Shown here in pieces: positions 17,170 through 27,836 of a DNA stretch of 64,000 nucleotides; the first letter of the stretch is position 1; the number at the start of each line of letters is the position of its first letter. The notes under the pieces were generated by a model, which searched no databases, was not told the origin of the DNA, and saw only the letters and a program-made list of their open reading frames with translations. The stretch is taken from assembly GCA_002356515.1 (NCBI GenBank), contig AP017605.1, positions 4,535,001 to 4,599,000 of the forward strand, written 5' to 3'. The DNA comes from Mesorhizobium loti (GTDB lineage Bacteria > Pseudomonadota > Alphaproteobacteria > Rhizobiales > Rhizobiaceae). Position numbers and translations under genes: made by a program.

Positions 17170-18740
17170 AGCATCGTCTCCAGTTCTTCCAGGCCCTCGG
17201 CGATCTCCTTCTCTAGCGCCTTCAACTCGGCGATGATCTCCCTCGACGGCCGATGCTCCTGCGCCTTGTGAACCATCTCCTTGTAGCGGTTAATGGAAAG
17301 GTCATAGCCAGCTGCAACGATGTCGGCCCTAGGCACATGGAAGCTCTGCGCGGTCCGCGGACGCTCGCGCTCGGTGCCGTTGCGCTCGGCCCAGCGTGCG
17401 ACGATGTCGGGCAAATTGTTCTTCGCCAACTCCTCGTCGGTCAGGGGCAGGTTGAGGAAATGGCCGGCCTCGTGGTGGCCGGGCGTGGGCCCGATCTTCT
17501 CGGCCGGCAGCAACGCGTTACGCTTGTCATCCAGCGAAAAGCCGTCGGCCTGGCAGTCGTAGAACCAGACGTGATCCGTGCCGCCGGAATTGGTCTTGGT
17601 GAACAATACGATGGCAGTAGAGACACCAGCATAGGGCCGGAAGACACCGGAGGGCAATTTGACGATACCGTCGAGTCGGTGGTCCTCGACCAGCATCTTG
17701 CGGATGGCCTTATGCGCGGTGGACGAGCCGAATAGGACGCCGTCCGGCACGATCACCGCCGCGCGACCGCCGGGCTTCAACAATTTCAGGAACAGCGCCA
17801 TGAACAGGAGTTCGGTCTTCTTGGTCTTGACGATCGAGAGCAGATCCTTGGCTGTCGTTTCGTAGTCCAGCGAACCTGCGAAGGGCGGATTGGCCAGCAC
17901 CAGCGAGTAGCGATCCTCGTCGCCGGCATGCTCTTGGCTGAGCGAATCCTTGTAGCGGATGTCCGGATCCTCGACGCCGTGCAACGTCATGTTCATCGAG
18001 CCGATGCGCAGCATGGTGTTGTCGAAGTCGAAGCCGTGAAACATCCCCTCGTTGAAATGGTCGCGGCTCTCCTGGTCGTGGAATAGCTTCGGATGGTTGT
18101 CGCGCAGATATTCGCCGGCTTGGACGAGGAAGCCGCAGGTTCCACAGGCGGGATCGACGATGATGTCCTTGGGCGTCGGCGCAGTCATCTCCACCATCAG
18201 CGCGATGATGTGGCGCGGCGTGCGGAACTGCCCGTTCTGGCCGGCGCTGGCGATTTTCGACAGCATGTATTCGTAAAGGTCGCCCTTGGTGTCTCGGTCC
18301 TGCATCGGCAGCTTGTCGATGAGGTCGACTACCTTCACCAGAAGCGCCGGCGATGGAATGGTGAAGCGCGCGCCCTTCATATGGGTGGCGTGCGCCGTGC
18401 CGTCCTCAGCCATGGTGCGCAGGAATGGGAAGACGTGTTCGGAAACGAGCTCGAACATCGTACCGGCGTCCTGGTTCTTTAGCCGCGACCAGCGCATTTC
18501 CGCATAGGCGGTACCGCCGTTCTTGCCGATGCCGTCCTTCCCCTCGGGAAAAATATGACGGCGCATCGGCTGTCCTGTGCGTGTCGAGCGGTTCTCTTCG
18601 AGCTGCTCAGCATCGTCCAGTCCGCGCATAAACAGCAGGTAGGTGATCTGCTCGATCACCTCGAGCGGATTGGCGATGCCACCAGCCCAGAAGGCGTTCC
18701 AGACGGCATCGATTTTCGAGCGCAGTTCACCTGTGATCAT
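17166..18740 (-). CDS. hsdM: Type I restriction-modification DNA methyltransferase subunit (N6-adenine)
   Basis: The 524-residue protein has an N-terminal HsdM helical domain (about 1-140), the SAM-binding motif DPACGTCGF (196-204) and the catalytic NPPF motif (284-287) of N6-adenine methylases. Together with HsdS it methylates the host site and so protects it from HsdR. An AGGAA-type ribosome site lies before the ATG at 18738-18740. It is the first gene of the hsdM-hsdS-DUF3883-hsdR-nuclease unit. The C-terminal helix (RPSREIIAELKALEKEIAEG) is the usual contact with HsdS. Confidence 0.96.
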   Translation of the reverse strand: MITGELRSKIDAVWNAFWAGGIANPLEVIEQITYLLFMRGLDDAEQLEENRSTRTGQPMRRHIFPEGKDGIGKNGGTAYAEMRWSRLKNQDAGTMFELVSEHVFPFLRTMAEDGTAHATHMKGARFTIPSPALLVKVVDLIDKLPMQDRDTKGDLYEYMLSKIASAGQNGQFRTPRHIIALMVEMTAPTPKDIIVDPACGTCGFLVQAGEYLRDNHPKLFHDQESRDHFNEGMFHGFDFDNTMLRIGSMNMTLHGVEDPDIRYKDSLSQEHAGDEDRYSLVLANPPFAGSLDYETTAKDLLSIVKTKKTELLFMALFLKLLKPGGRAAVIVPDGVLFGSSTAHKAIRKMLVEDHRLDGIVKLPSGVFRPYAGVSTAIVLFTKTNSGGTDHVWFYDCQADGFSLDDKRNALLPAEKIGPTPGHHEAGHFLNLPLTDEELAKNNLPDIVARWAERNGTERERPRTAQSFHVPRADIVAAGYDLSINRYKEMVHKAQEHRPSREIIAELKALEKEIAEGLEELETML

Positions 18741-18883
18741 GCAATTCCTCGATTCAGTCTGTTCTTAGGGCGCGACCGTAAGCTACACATATCTGGGATC
18801 AAGAGGGGATCGCGGATGAAGCGTGCACGGATGGTTCGGGGGGAACTTAATAGGCGCCTCTGCGAAGCTTCAGGAGGGTTCCG

Positions 18884-19861
18884 TTGGAAAAGCACTGCCC
18901 AAGGGGTGGGCACGTGACCTCCACAAATAGGGATAACTTTTCAGCAGCGGTGAAACGGGTGGTCGCTCAGAGGGTAGCGTTCAGGTGTTCCAACCCAGTC
19001 TGTGATCGTATGACATTTGGACCAGATGCATCTGTGACGGACGCATCTGTATCTATAGGCAAGGCTGCACACATCCATGCTGCCTCTCCGGGAGGACCGC
19101 GGTTCGATGCAACGCAAACTCCTGCGGAAAGAGCTTCCCTTGCGAACGCGCTATGGCTCTGCAGTAACTGCTCAACGATGATCGATGTAAACGGTGGTGC
19201 GTCTTTTTCCGCAAAAAGGCTTAAACAGTGGAAGATTGAGGCTGAAGCTCGTGCATCAAAGGAGTTGCTAACGGGGCAGGTTGAGTTACATGTCCCAGCA
19301 TTCCTAAGAAATTATATCTACATAAACTATATCAATGCACCTAGGTTGCAGTTTTTTGTAACAGATTCGGACAGGCAATCTCCCGTGTTTGCTGAAACCA
19401 AAAACGGATTTCCCGATGGAAGCATAATTTGGCATTTGTCCCATCTTGGAGACATTGTTGCAAACTTGCATGTCGGGGCCATAGATCTGCGTGACATTTT
19501 CCCTTTGTCGGAAGATTTCATCGGATCCGTCCTTTCAGCCAACGAAATGTTCTACACGAAGAACGGCGTCGTATCTGGAAGAGACGATCATAGAAATGTC
19601 GTAGAAACGTTTGATCTGAAGACATCGCCGCACGTTTATCTTAAATTGAGCGAATTCAAAGTGATCGTACCCTACGACCCAAGATGGGTGACCACATCAA
19701 CGGCGTTTTCGGCGTTTCGAGGCGGGCGGGAACGGTTCGCGGGGCTGTTCATTCTCAAGAGCATTGATTTTGACCGACAGGAGATATTTCTCTCGCCACT
19801 TGTGATGGGACTGCCCATCCCGCCTGGGATGGAAGGGTTCTACCGACGTTCTTCTGCTTAG
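18884..19861 (+). CDS. HNH-endonuclease-like protein divergent from the hsd cluster
   Basis: The protein (325 residues from TTG) has an N-terminal zinc/HNH-like module: Cys35 and Cys40 (CSNPVC), a histidine strand KAAHIHAASPGGPRF with His63 and His65, and LWLCSNCSTMID with Cys93 and Cys96. In common HNH proteins the residue after the second Cys is His; here it is Ser, so catalysis is uncertain. The C-terminal 200 residues are unrecognised. A TTG at 18884 follows GGAGGG with good spacing; a GTG at 18914 is an alternative. The gene is richer in A+T than the flanking DNA and lies beside tRNA-Arg, both consistent with acquisition as part of a defence island (inference). Confidence 0.7.
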   Translation: MEKHCPRGGHVTSTNRDNFSAAVKRVVAQRVAFRCSNPVCDRMTFGPDASVTDASVSIGKAAHIHAASPGGPRFDATQTPAERASLANALWLCSNCSTMIDVNGGASFSAKRLKQWKIEAEARASKELLTGQVELHVPAFLRNYIYINYINAPRLQFFVTDSDRQSPVFAETKNGFPDGSIIWHLSHLGDIVANLHVGAIDLRDIFPLSEDFIGSVLSANEMFYTKNGVVSGRDDHRNVVETFDLKTSPHVYLKLSEFKVIVPYDPRWVTTSTAFSAFRGGRERFAGLFILKSIDFDRQEIFLSPLVMGLPIPPGMEGFYRRSSA

Positions 19862-19982
19862 TGATGGCAAGGACCTCTGATTGGGGAGTTGCTCCAATTG
19901 CCCGTTGAAGCCCACGCCGGCTTCCGCTAAGAAGCCGTGACTTGCCGGTTCACCGGCTGGTTCGTTTTCCGGTTCCCGGGAA

Positions 19983-20059
<77 letters not shown>

Positions 20060-20078
20060 CAGCCGCCACAAGTCCCCC

Positions 20079-20675
20079 CTACGTCGAAGGCACCCGCGGC
20101 TCCTCCACCAGGTAAAACCGATCCTTCGGCGAAAAATCCGTCACCAGGAACGAGAACGACGCGCTCTCCAACGGGTCGACCTTGCCTTTGCTGAACAGCA
20201 GCCGGTCATAGGGTTCGAAGTCGCGTTTGAATTCGGCGAAGCTGTCGGACTTGATCATGTTGTCCACGCGCTGTGCCTGGTCGAAGGACAGCCCGTCGCC
20301 ATAGTCGCTCGGCACGTTCAGGATCGACTGCAGCTCGAAGCCGAATTCGATCCAGGCGTCGCCGCTGTTGTTGCGGGCGACGATCTTCAGCGGCAAAAAG
20401 CCGGTCGCGAAGTCGCCCGACGATCCGAACGGCTGGATCGGCCGCACGGCGCGGATAGTCAGCGTCACCGGGTCGGCGGTGTCCAGTTCCTCGGTCACCA
20501 CGATCGGGTCGGTGCGGGTCCCAGTGCCGGTAGCCGAAAGGATCCGGAAGCCGCCGCGTTCGTCGGAGAAGGAGTAGGCGCCGGCTTCGAATATCCCGCC
20601 AGCTTCGGCGCGCGGGCAGCTCGCGGCCAGCAAAGCCGCGAATAGCTGCACACAGCGCAAGCCCGGACGCGTCAT
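20079..20675 (-). CDS. Exported protein of unknown function
   Basis: The 198-residue product starts MTRPGLRCVQLFAALLAASC and has a clear export signal ending near residue 25 (AEAGG); a weak lipobox around AASC is possible. The mature part is predicted beta-rich, with VTLTIRAVRPIQPFG and FGFELQSILNVPSDYGDG. No enzyme motif was seen and no family recognised. It stands alone, running toward the tRNA-Arg gene. Confidence 0.75.
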   Translation of the reverse strand: MTRPGLRCVQLFAALLAASCPRAEAGGIFEAGAYSFSDERGGFRILSATGTGTRTDPIVVTEELDTADPVTLTIRAVRPIQPFGSSGDFATGFLPLKIVARNNSGDAWIEFGFELQSILNVPSDYGDGLSFDQAQRVDNMIKSDSFAEFKRDFEPYDRLLFSKGKVDPLESASFSFLVTDFSPKDRFYLVEEPRVPST

Positions 20676-20799
20676 GGCCCGAGTATGAACGACAATTGCC
20701 CGGCCGCATACTGGCGGGCGTCATAGTGGAATGACGATGAGTTTGGCGGCCATCGAAAGAAATGCCGCCGCTCCCGCGCGACGGGATAATTCAGCCGGC

Positions 20800-21903
20800 T
20801 CAGCCTCCCGCCACGGCGCGCACGCTCTCCCGCTCCACCAGCGGGCACTCCAGCTTGGTGATGGGGTAGCGTCCCTGTCCGGGCGCCGTCGGCGCCTCGA
20901 GCTGTTCGATCGCCCATTGGCCCATCGCCATATGCGGCAGGATCGACGTGGTCAGCGGCGGGAACAAATGCCGGGCGATTTCCTCGTCATCGTAGCCGAC
21001 CACGGAAATATCCCCGGGAATGTGCAGGCCGGCTTCCTTCAGCGCCTCGTAGCAGCCGATCGCGGTGCGGTCGTTCTGGCAGAAGATGGCGGTCGGGCGG
21101 TCTTTCAGGGCGAGCAGCTTGACGGTCGCGGCATAGCCCGCACTGGCCGACCAGTCGCCTTCGACCACCAGCTCCGGGTCGAAGGGGATGTCGGCGGTGG
21201 CGAGCGCGCGGCGGTAGCCTTTCAGCCGGTCCTGTGCGGCCTGCATCCACGGCTCGCCGGTGATGGTGGCGATGCGGCGGTGGCCGTGGCTGATCAGATG
21301 CCGGGTCGAGCTCTGGCCGCCGGCGATCTCGGACGGCACCACGGCGGGGAAAGCGTAGTCGGCCGTGTAGCAATTGAGCAGGATCACCGGAATGTCGAGG
21401 CTGTAGAGGAAGTCGGGCGCCGTGATCTCGCGGGTGAAGATGGTCATGTAGATCAGCGCCGAAATGCCTCGCCTCGTCAGCGCCTGGATGGCGCGCGGCT
21501 CCATCACTGCGTCGCCCATGGTCTGCGCCACCAGCAGCACATTGCCGGCATTCCACGAGGCCTGGCGCGCGCCTTCGATCGCCACCACCGCCTCCGGGCT
21601 GGTCGCCAGCTGGTCGACGGCAAAGCCGATCACCCCGTCCAGCCCGTCGAAGGCGGCAACCGGCTTGCGCAGCGCCGAGAAAGCGGGCGCGCTGTAGCCC
21701 AGCGCCCTCGCGGCCTCGATCACCCGTTCGCGGGTCTGCTGCGACAGTTTTATCCCTGGCGAATTGTTGAGCACGAAGGACACGGTCGCCTGCGAGCAGC
21801 CGGCGGCCCGGGCGATATCGGTCATGGTGACCCGCCCCTTGGGCTTGGCCGGCGCCTTGCGGCGCTTGATCGTGTCGATGGCCGTATCCCTGGTCTCGCT
21901 CAT
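20800..21903 (-). CDS. LacI-family transcriptional regulator
   Basis: The 367-residue regulator has a LacI helix-turn-helix and hinge (TMTDIARAAGCSQATVSFVL at about 27-46, then the NNSPGIKLSQQTRERVIEAA segment) and a periplasmic-binding-protein-like effector domain ending with the typical VVGYDDEEIARHLFPPLTT segment. The ATG at 21901-21903 has an AGGA ribosome site; earlier in-frame starts lack family support. It is divergent from the sugar-binding protein gene at 22507, so it probably controls that transporter in response to its sugar. The 600-base gap between them holds A+T-rich stretches suited to operators. Confidence 0.92.
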   Translation of the reverse strand: MSETRDTAIDTIKRRKAPAKPKGRVTMTDIARAAGCSQATVSFVLNNSPGIKLSQQTRERVIEAARALGYSAPAFSALRKPVAAFDGLDGVIGFAVDQLATSPEAVVAIEGARQASWNAGNVLLVAQTMGDAVMEPRAIQALTRRGISALIYMTIFTREITAPDFLYSLDIPVILLNCYTADYAFPAVVPSEIAGGQSSTRHLISHGHRRIATITGEPWMQAAQDRLKGYRRALATADIPFDPELVVEGDWSASAGYAATVKLLALKDRPTAIFCQNDRTAIGCYEALKEAGLHIPGDISVVGYDDEEIARHLFPPLTTSILPHMAMGQWAIEQLEAPTAPGQGRYPITKLECPLVERESVRAVAGG

Positions 21904-22506
21904 GGCAGTCCTGTCCCCAATCCCGGCCTGTCTAGCGGCAGCCTGCTTGCCCGACAAGATGGCGCGGCGGCGTCGATTTATAGAAACTGTCGTTACGTTT
22001 ATACATATTAGTAGCTGCATGGTCCATCGATCATAAGGCTCCGGATATGCAGGGAAAGCTTTGACTGCCGGGCTTTGAGTGCCGTCCAGTCATGGCATGG
22101 GTTCGTCAGCCATCGTCCGCGGTGGCGCGGCGGCGTGCTCGGATGTCGGCTCAAAACTAATAGTGTTTACTAATACAAAAATGCGCTGTAACGTCAATCC
22201 GTCGCTCCCGGCCTATTGGGTTCCGGGGCGGCGGGAAAGCGAACGTCGATGGCCCGATGGCGAGCGGAGATTGCCTCCGCGAGCCTTGTAGCAGATATGT
22301 GATATGTCAGACAAATCGGACTATTTACGAGCGGAGAATGAGTCTCTAAAGTCCGTGACCGTGGCTGGAACGATGCCATTCTTGTGAGTGCCGGGAAACC
22401 CTGAGGAGGGGGTATCCAAGCCGCGAACGGCAAATTCAGGTGAGCAGGCAATTCTAGTGAGCAAGACCGGTCAGCCCGACGGCTGGACCATAAAGGGAGG
22501 TTGAAC
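21904..22506. promoter_or_regulatory. Divergent regulatory region between LacI regulator and sugar ABC operon
   Basis: The 603-base gap has no supported ORF. A+T-rich stretches at about 21976-22016 and 22155-22190 (containing TAGTGTTTACTAATAC) are candidate LacI-type operators and promoters. At 22305-22313 is the palindrome TGTCAGACA, typical of GntR-type half-sites, and at about 22263-22279 a small hairpin GCGGAG/CTCCGC. The downstream gene has the ribosome site AAAGGGAGG at 22492-22500. Confidence 0.5.
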
Positions 22507-23469
22507 ATGAAATCCTTGATACGCAATGCATCCGTGGCCGCTGCGGCCCTGGTTGTCGGCCTGACGGCGACGGCCATCGCGCGCGCCGACGACAAGCCGA
22601 CGCTGGCCTTCGTCGTCAACGGCGCTTCCGATTTCTGGAAAGCGGCCGAAGCCGGCGTCAAGAAGGCGCAGGGCGAACTGCCCGACTACAATCTCGAACT
22701 CAAATATCCCGAGCAGTCGTCGGTCGCCATCCAGCAGCGGCTGATGGACGATCTGGTGACGGCCGGCGTCAAGGGCATCATGGTCTCGGCCGTCGATCCC
22801 AAGACCTCGACCGATGGCCTGAACAAGATCGCCTCGCAAACCGCGCTGTTCACCACCGACAGCGACGCGCCGCAGACCAAGCGCGTCGCCTATATCGGCT
22901 CGTCCAATGTCGATGCCGGCAAGCAGGCGGCCGAAATCGCCAAGAAGGCGATGCCCAATGGCGGCAAGTGCCTCGGCTTCGTCGGCCTGCTCGGCGCCGA
23001 CAATGCCAAGGAGCGCATCCAGGGCATGAAGGATGGTCTCGCCGGCACCAAGATCGAGCTTGTCGACGTGCGCGGCGACGATATCGACCAGGCGCGCGCC
23101 AAGAAGAATGTCGAGGACGCGCTGGTCGCCAGCCCCGACGTCACCTGCATGGTCGGCTTCTATTCCTACAACACGCCGCGCATCTATGAAGCGCTGCGCG
23201 ATGCCGGCAAGCTCGGCTCGATCACGGTCGTCGGCTTCGATGACGATCCGATCACGCTGGGCGGCGTCAAGGAAGGCACCGTTGCCGCCACCGTCGTGCA
23301 GCAGCCCTTCGAATGGGCCTATCAGGGCATGAAGCTGATGGCTGCCTACCTAAAGGGCGACAAGTCGGGCATCCCGGCCAACGGCCTGATCATCATCCCC
23401 ACCAAGATCATCGGCAAGGATGATGTCGACGCCTATGCCGCCAATCTCAAGGCGATGTCCGGCAAGTAA
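22507..23469 (+). CDS. Sugar ABC transporter substrate-binding protein
   Basis: The 320-residue protein has a signal peptide ending at ARADDKPT and the RbsB-like periplasmic-binding fold, with FVVNGASDFWKAAEAGVKKA and the C-terminal VVGFDDDPITLGGVKEG. It would capture a sugar in the periplasm and deliver it to the permease at 25262. The ATG at 22507 lies six bases after GGAGG; a TTG at 22501 is too close to it. It is the first gene of the unit SBP-ATPase-permease-SDR-SDR. The exact sugar (ribose, xylose, a polyol or other) cannot be read from sequence. Confidence 0.92.
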   Translation: MKSLIRNASVAAAALVVGLTATAIARADDKPTLAFVVNGASDFWKAAEAGVKKAQGELPDYNLELKYPEQSSVAIQQRLMDDLVTAGVKGIMVSAVDPKTSTDGLNKIASQTALFTTDSDAPQTKRVAYIGSSNVDAGKQAAEIAKKAMPNGGKCLGFVGLLGADNAKERIQGMKDGLAGTKIELVDVRGDDIDQARAKKNVEDALVASPDVTCMVGFYSYNTPRIYEALRDAGKLGSITVVGFDDDPITLGGVKEGTVAATVVQQPFEWAYQGMKLMAAYLKGDKSGIPANGLIIIPTKIIGKDDVDAYAANLKAMSGK

Positions 23470-23563
23470 GACCACAGGCAGTTCAGCCGGCTCAACATCG
23501 CTTGAGCCGGCTGCGCGCATTGACGAACCCCGCGGGCTTCGTCAGTCTGCCGGAAGCCGTCAG

Positions 23564-23634
23564 CATGATCCCGAACCGAAGGACCGCGCCAGCGAAAAGT
23601 GGGAACCGGTTTTCGGAAAAGATCGTGCCTTGGG
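23564..23634. repeat. Palindromic intergenic repeat, family C
   Basis: The segment holds CATGATCCCGAA, AAAAGTGGGAACCGGTTTTC and AAAGATCGTGCC, an expanded version of the compact palindrome at 36711-36759. It lies between the binding-protein and ATPase genes of an operon and may modulate mRNA stability there. Confidence 0.6.
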
Positions 23635-23659
23635 ATTGGCCCGCTAACTGCTGTCAGGC

Positions 23660-25201
<1,542 letters not shown>

Positions 25202-25261
25202 TTTTTGCGCTGGGGTCGCGAGACCGCGCAACCTGCTCAGGCAGGCATTGGGGAGAAGACG

Positions 25262-26257
25262 ATGAGCAAGAAAGATCTCGGCCTGCTGATCCTGATCCTG
25301 GTGGTCGGGGCGATCGTTGCCCTCATCAATCCGCGCTTCCTCTTGCCGATCAACCTTGCCAACACCTCGAACCTGATCGGCCTGTTCGGCATCCTGTCGA
25401 TAGGCCAGGCCTTCGTCATCATCACCGGCGGCATCGAACTGTCAGTCGGCTCGGTGGTGGCGCTGCTGGGAACGCTGTTCATCGACTTCATCGCCGTGCG
25501 CGAGCTGGACTGGCCGCTGGCCTTCGTGCTGATCATCGTGCTTGGCGCCATCATCGGCCTGGTGCATGGCTGGCTGATCACGCGGCTGAAGCTGCAGCCC
25601 TTCGTCGTCACCTTGTGCGGCCTCTTGATTTATCGCGGCGTCGCCCGCTTCTACACCGCCGACGGCACCGCCGGCTTCGCCTTCGGCCAGAATTTTCCCG
25701 AGCTCGAATTTCTCACGGCGGGCCGTTCCTATGGCGTGCCGAACAGCTTCATCGCGCTGATCGTCATCGCCATCGTCATGTGGGTGGTGCTGCACCGCTC
25801 GGTGTTCGGCCGCTATCTCTACGCCATCGGCAAGAACGAGGAGGCGGCGAAATATTCCGGCATCCGCACGGGCCGTATCGTCATGGCTGCCTATGTCATC
25901 TGCGGCGTGCTGACGGCGCTGTCGGCGATCTATTTCGCCATGTACACGCGCTCGATCTCGCCGGCCAGCCACGGCCAGTTCTACGAGCTCTACGCCATTG
26001 CCGCAGCCGTGCTCGGCGGCTTCTCGCTGCGCGGCGGCGAGGGTTCGCTGATCGGCGTCATCCTCGGCACCGTGCTGCTGCAGGAGCTGCAGAACCTCGT
26101 CAATCTGCTCGGCATCCCGTCCTCCCTCAACTTCGCGGTGATGGGCGGCGTCATCCTCATCGGCGTGCTGGTCGACCAGCAATGGGGCGTGTTCCGGGCC
26201 AGGCGATTGATGGTCGATGCCGCTCGCAAAAACGTTGCCGGCGCACCGGCGGAATAA
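25262..26257 (+). CDS. Sugar ABC transporter permease (RbsC-type)
   Basis: The 331-residue integral membrane protein has about eight to ten hydrophobic helices and the family motifs GQAFVIITGGIELSVGSVVA and KLQPFVVTLCGLLIYRG, typical of CUT2 permeases that work as homodimers with one fused ATPase. The ATG at 25262 has a GGGGAG ribosome site 60 bases after the ATPase stop. Two short-chain dehydrogenase-like genes follow, so the imported compound is probably oxidised directly. Confidence 0.93.
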   Translation: MSKKDLGLLILILVVGAIVALINPRFLLPINLANTSNLIGLFGILSIGQAFVIITGGIELSVGSVVALLGTLFIDFIAVRELDWPLAFVLIIVLGAIIGLVHGWLITRLKLQPFVVTLCGLLIYRGVARFYTADGTAGFAFGQNFPELEFLTAGRSYGVPNSFIALIVIAIVMWVVLHRSVFGRYLYAIGKNEEAAKYSGIRTGRIVMAAYVICGVLTALSAIYFAMYTRSISPASHGQFYELYAIAAAVLGGFSLRGGEGSLIGVILGTVLLQELQNLVNLLGIPSSLNFAVMGGVILIGVLVDQQWGVFRARRLMVDAARKNVAGAPAE

Positions 26258-26294
26258 CCGTGAGGGTGACGCTGCCGCTTGCCCGACTCCTATA

Positions 26295-26310
26295 GATATT
26301 ATAATAGCAT
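26295..26310. promoter_or_regulatory. Putative GntR operator, site 1
   Basis: GATATTATAATAGC (26295-26308) differs at one of 14 bases from the palindrome GCTATTATAATAGC. The 13-mer ATTATAATAGCAT recurs exactly at 39446-39458 and, inverted, at 34221-34233. It lies 30 bases upstream of the SDR gene start, suggesting a separate promoter for the two SDR genes. Confidence 0.6.
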
Positions 26311-26340
26311 AACCCGGCAACGCTCGGGGGTGGACGGTAC

Positions 26341-27120
26341 ATGCGCTGCGATTTGCGAGGCAAGGTAGCGCTGGTCACCGGGGCCGCGGGCGCCATTGGC
26401 AGTTCCATCGCCAGACGTTTGTCCGACAATGGTGCCGCGGTCGTCGTCGCCGACATCAATGGCGAGGGCGCAAGCCAGGTCGCGGCCGGTTTGAGCGATG
26501 CCATGGCCTGCGCCACCGACATCCGTGACGCCGCCTCGGTCGACGGCGCCATCGCCGCGATCATGCAGCGCTACGGCCGCCTCGACATCCTGATCAACAA
26601 TGCCGGCGTCAACACGCTGGCGCACCGCGTCACCCTGGACGAATTCCCGGCCGAGGAATGGGACCGCATCACCGGCATCGATCTCGATGGCCTCTACATT
26701 ATGAGCCGCGCGGCACTGAAGCCCATGCTCGCTGCCGGCAAAGGCGGGCGCATCGTCAACATCGCCTCGGTCGTCGGGCTTGCCGCGATGCGGCTGCAGA
26801 GCCCGTTCGTCGCCGCCAAGGCCGGCATCATCCATCTGACACGATCGATGGCGATCGAACTCGGCGGCAAGGGCATCCTGACCAATGCCATTGCCCCGGG
26901 CTCGGTGATGACGGCACTGACCGCCAAGCTGTTTTATGGCGAGGACGGCAAATTCGCCGGCCGCACGCAGGAGTTCCTCGCCCATGTGCCGCTCGGCCGG
27001 CCGGCTGAGCCGCGGGAGATCGCCGAGGCGGTTCTGTTCCTGGCCTCGCCGGCCGCCAGCTATGTCAACGGCCAGGTGCTGGCCGTCGATGGCGGCTGGA
27101 CGGCGGGATACATGATGTGA
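26341..27120 (+). CDS. SDR family protein with Phe in place of the catalytic Tyr
   Basis: The 259-residue protein has the classical short-chain dehydrogenase layout: nucleotide-binding TGAAGAIG (13-20), NNAG (86-89), the active-site Ser143 in NIASVVG, and Lys160. The catalytic tyrosine position, however, reads Phe156 (SPFVAAK instead of YxxxK), so normal hydride transfer chemistry should be impaired. The C-terminal dimer motif LAVDGGWTAGY is intact. It is preceded by a putative GntR operator and overlaps the next gene by four bases (GTGA). It may work with that partner, act as a non-classical enzyme, or have changed function. Confidence 0.88.
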   Translation: MRCDLRGKVALVTGAAGAIGSSIARRLSDNGAAVVVADINGEGASQVAAGLSDAMACATDIRDAASVDGAIAAIMQRYGRLDILINNAGVNTLAHRVTLDEFPAEEWDRITGIDLDGLYIMSRAALKPMLAAGKGGRIVNIASVVGLAAMRLQSPFVAAKAGIIHLTRSMAIELGGKGILTNAIAPGSVMTALTAKLFYGEDGKFAGRTQEFLAHVPLGRPAEPREIAEAVLFLASPAASYVNGQVLAVDGGWTAGYMM

Positions 27121-27707
27121 GCAACGCGATGGAAATCGATCTCAACGGCGCCGCGGTGGCCCTCGATGGCGAGACCAACCCGATCGTCGACGCTGTGCTT
27201 GCCGCATTGCGTGCCAATGGCGGCACATTTGTCGAAGCAACTGATACCGCCGACATTCTGCTGATGTCCAATCCGCTGCGCCCGGGAACGACGGCGCAGG
27301 ATCCCCGCTGCCGGCATGCCGATGCGCGCCGAGCGGCCTTGGCCATGGCCGAGCGCGGCGGCGGACGCATTGTCTTCCTGATCTCGGCCACCGCCGGCAT
27401 GCCGATGCGCCGCCATCCGCGCTTTTCCATGGAAAATGCCTCGATCCTGGCCGGCATGCGTACGCTGGCCATGGAGTTCGGCCCGAAGGTGCTGGTCAAT
27501 GCCGTTGGCTTCGGCGCGGTCGAGGATGGAACCATGGTCTCGGGCGACAAGGCGATGCTCAGCCACACGCCGGTCGGGCGCGCCGGCTGCATTGAGGAAG
27601 CGGTCGCGGCCGTGCTGTTCTTCTGTGATCCGCTCAACACCTACACGACGGGCCAGATGCTGAGCGTCGACGGTGGATGGACGGCAGGTTATGGACGCAA
27701 TTTCTGA
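27117..27707 (+). CDS. Degenerate SDR-like protein, partner of preceding gene
   Basis: The 196-residue protein shares the C-terminal SDR signature QMLSVDGGWTAGYG and the ALAMAERGGGRIVFLISATAG segment with its upstream neighbour. It lacks the N-terminal TGxxxGIG dinucleotide loop and the YxxxK pair (the region reads HPRFSMENASILAG). It starts at a GTG that overlaps the previous stop (ATGTGA), so the two are translationally coupled; an ATG at 27129 is an alternative. The likeliest reading is a non-catalytic subunit pairing with the Phe-variant SDR to form one heteromeric enzyme, which is inference. Confidence 0.72.
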   Translation: MSNAMEIDLNGAAVALDGETNPIVDAVLAALRANGGTFVEATDTADILLMSNPLRPGTTAQDPRCRHADARRAALAMAERGGGRIVFLISATAGMPMRRHPRFSMENASILAGMRTLAMEFGPKVLVNAVGFGAVEDGTMVSGDKAMLSHTPVGRAGCIEEAVAAVLFFCDPLNTYTTGQMLSVDGGWTAGYGRNF

Positions 27708-27836
27708 ACTCGTGATGCTCGCTATCCCTGCCGGGTCCGTCGCTGGAAACCGTCCGCCACAACAGCTATGAATGACCGCTTACGGCGCGATAGGCAGAAC
27801 ATTGCTTTGCTGGCTGCGCTCTCTTGGAGCATGGTG

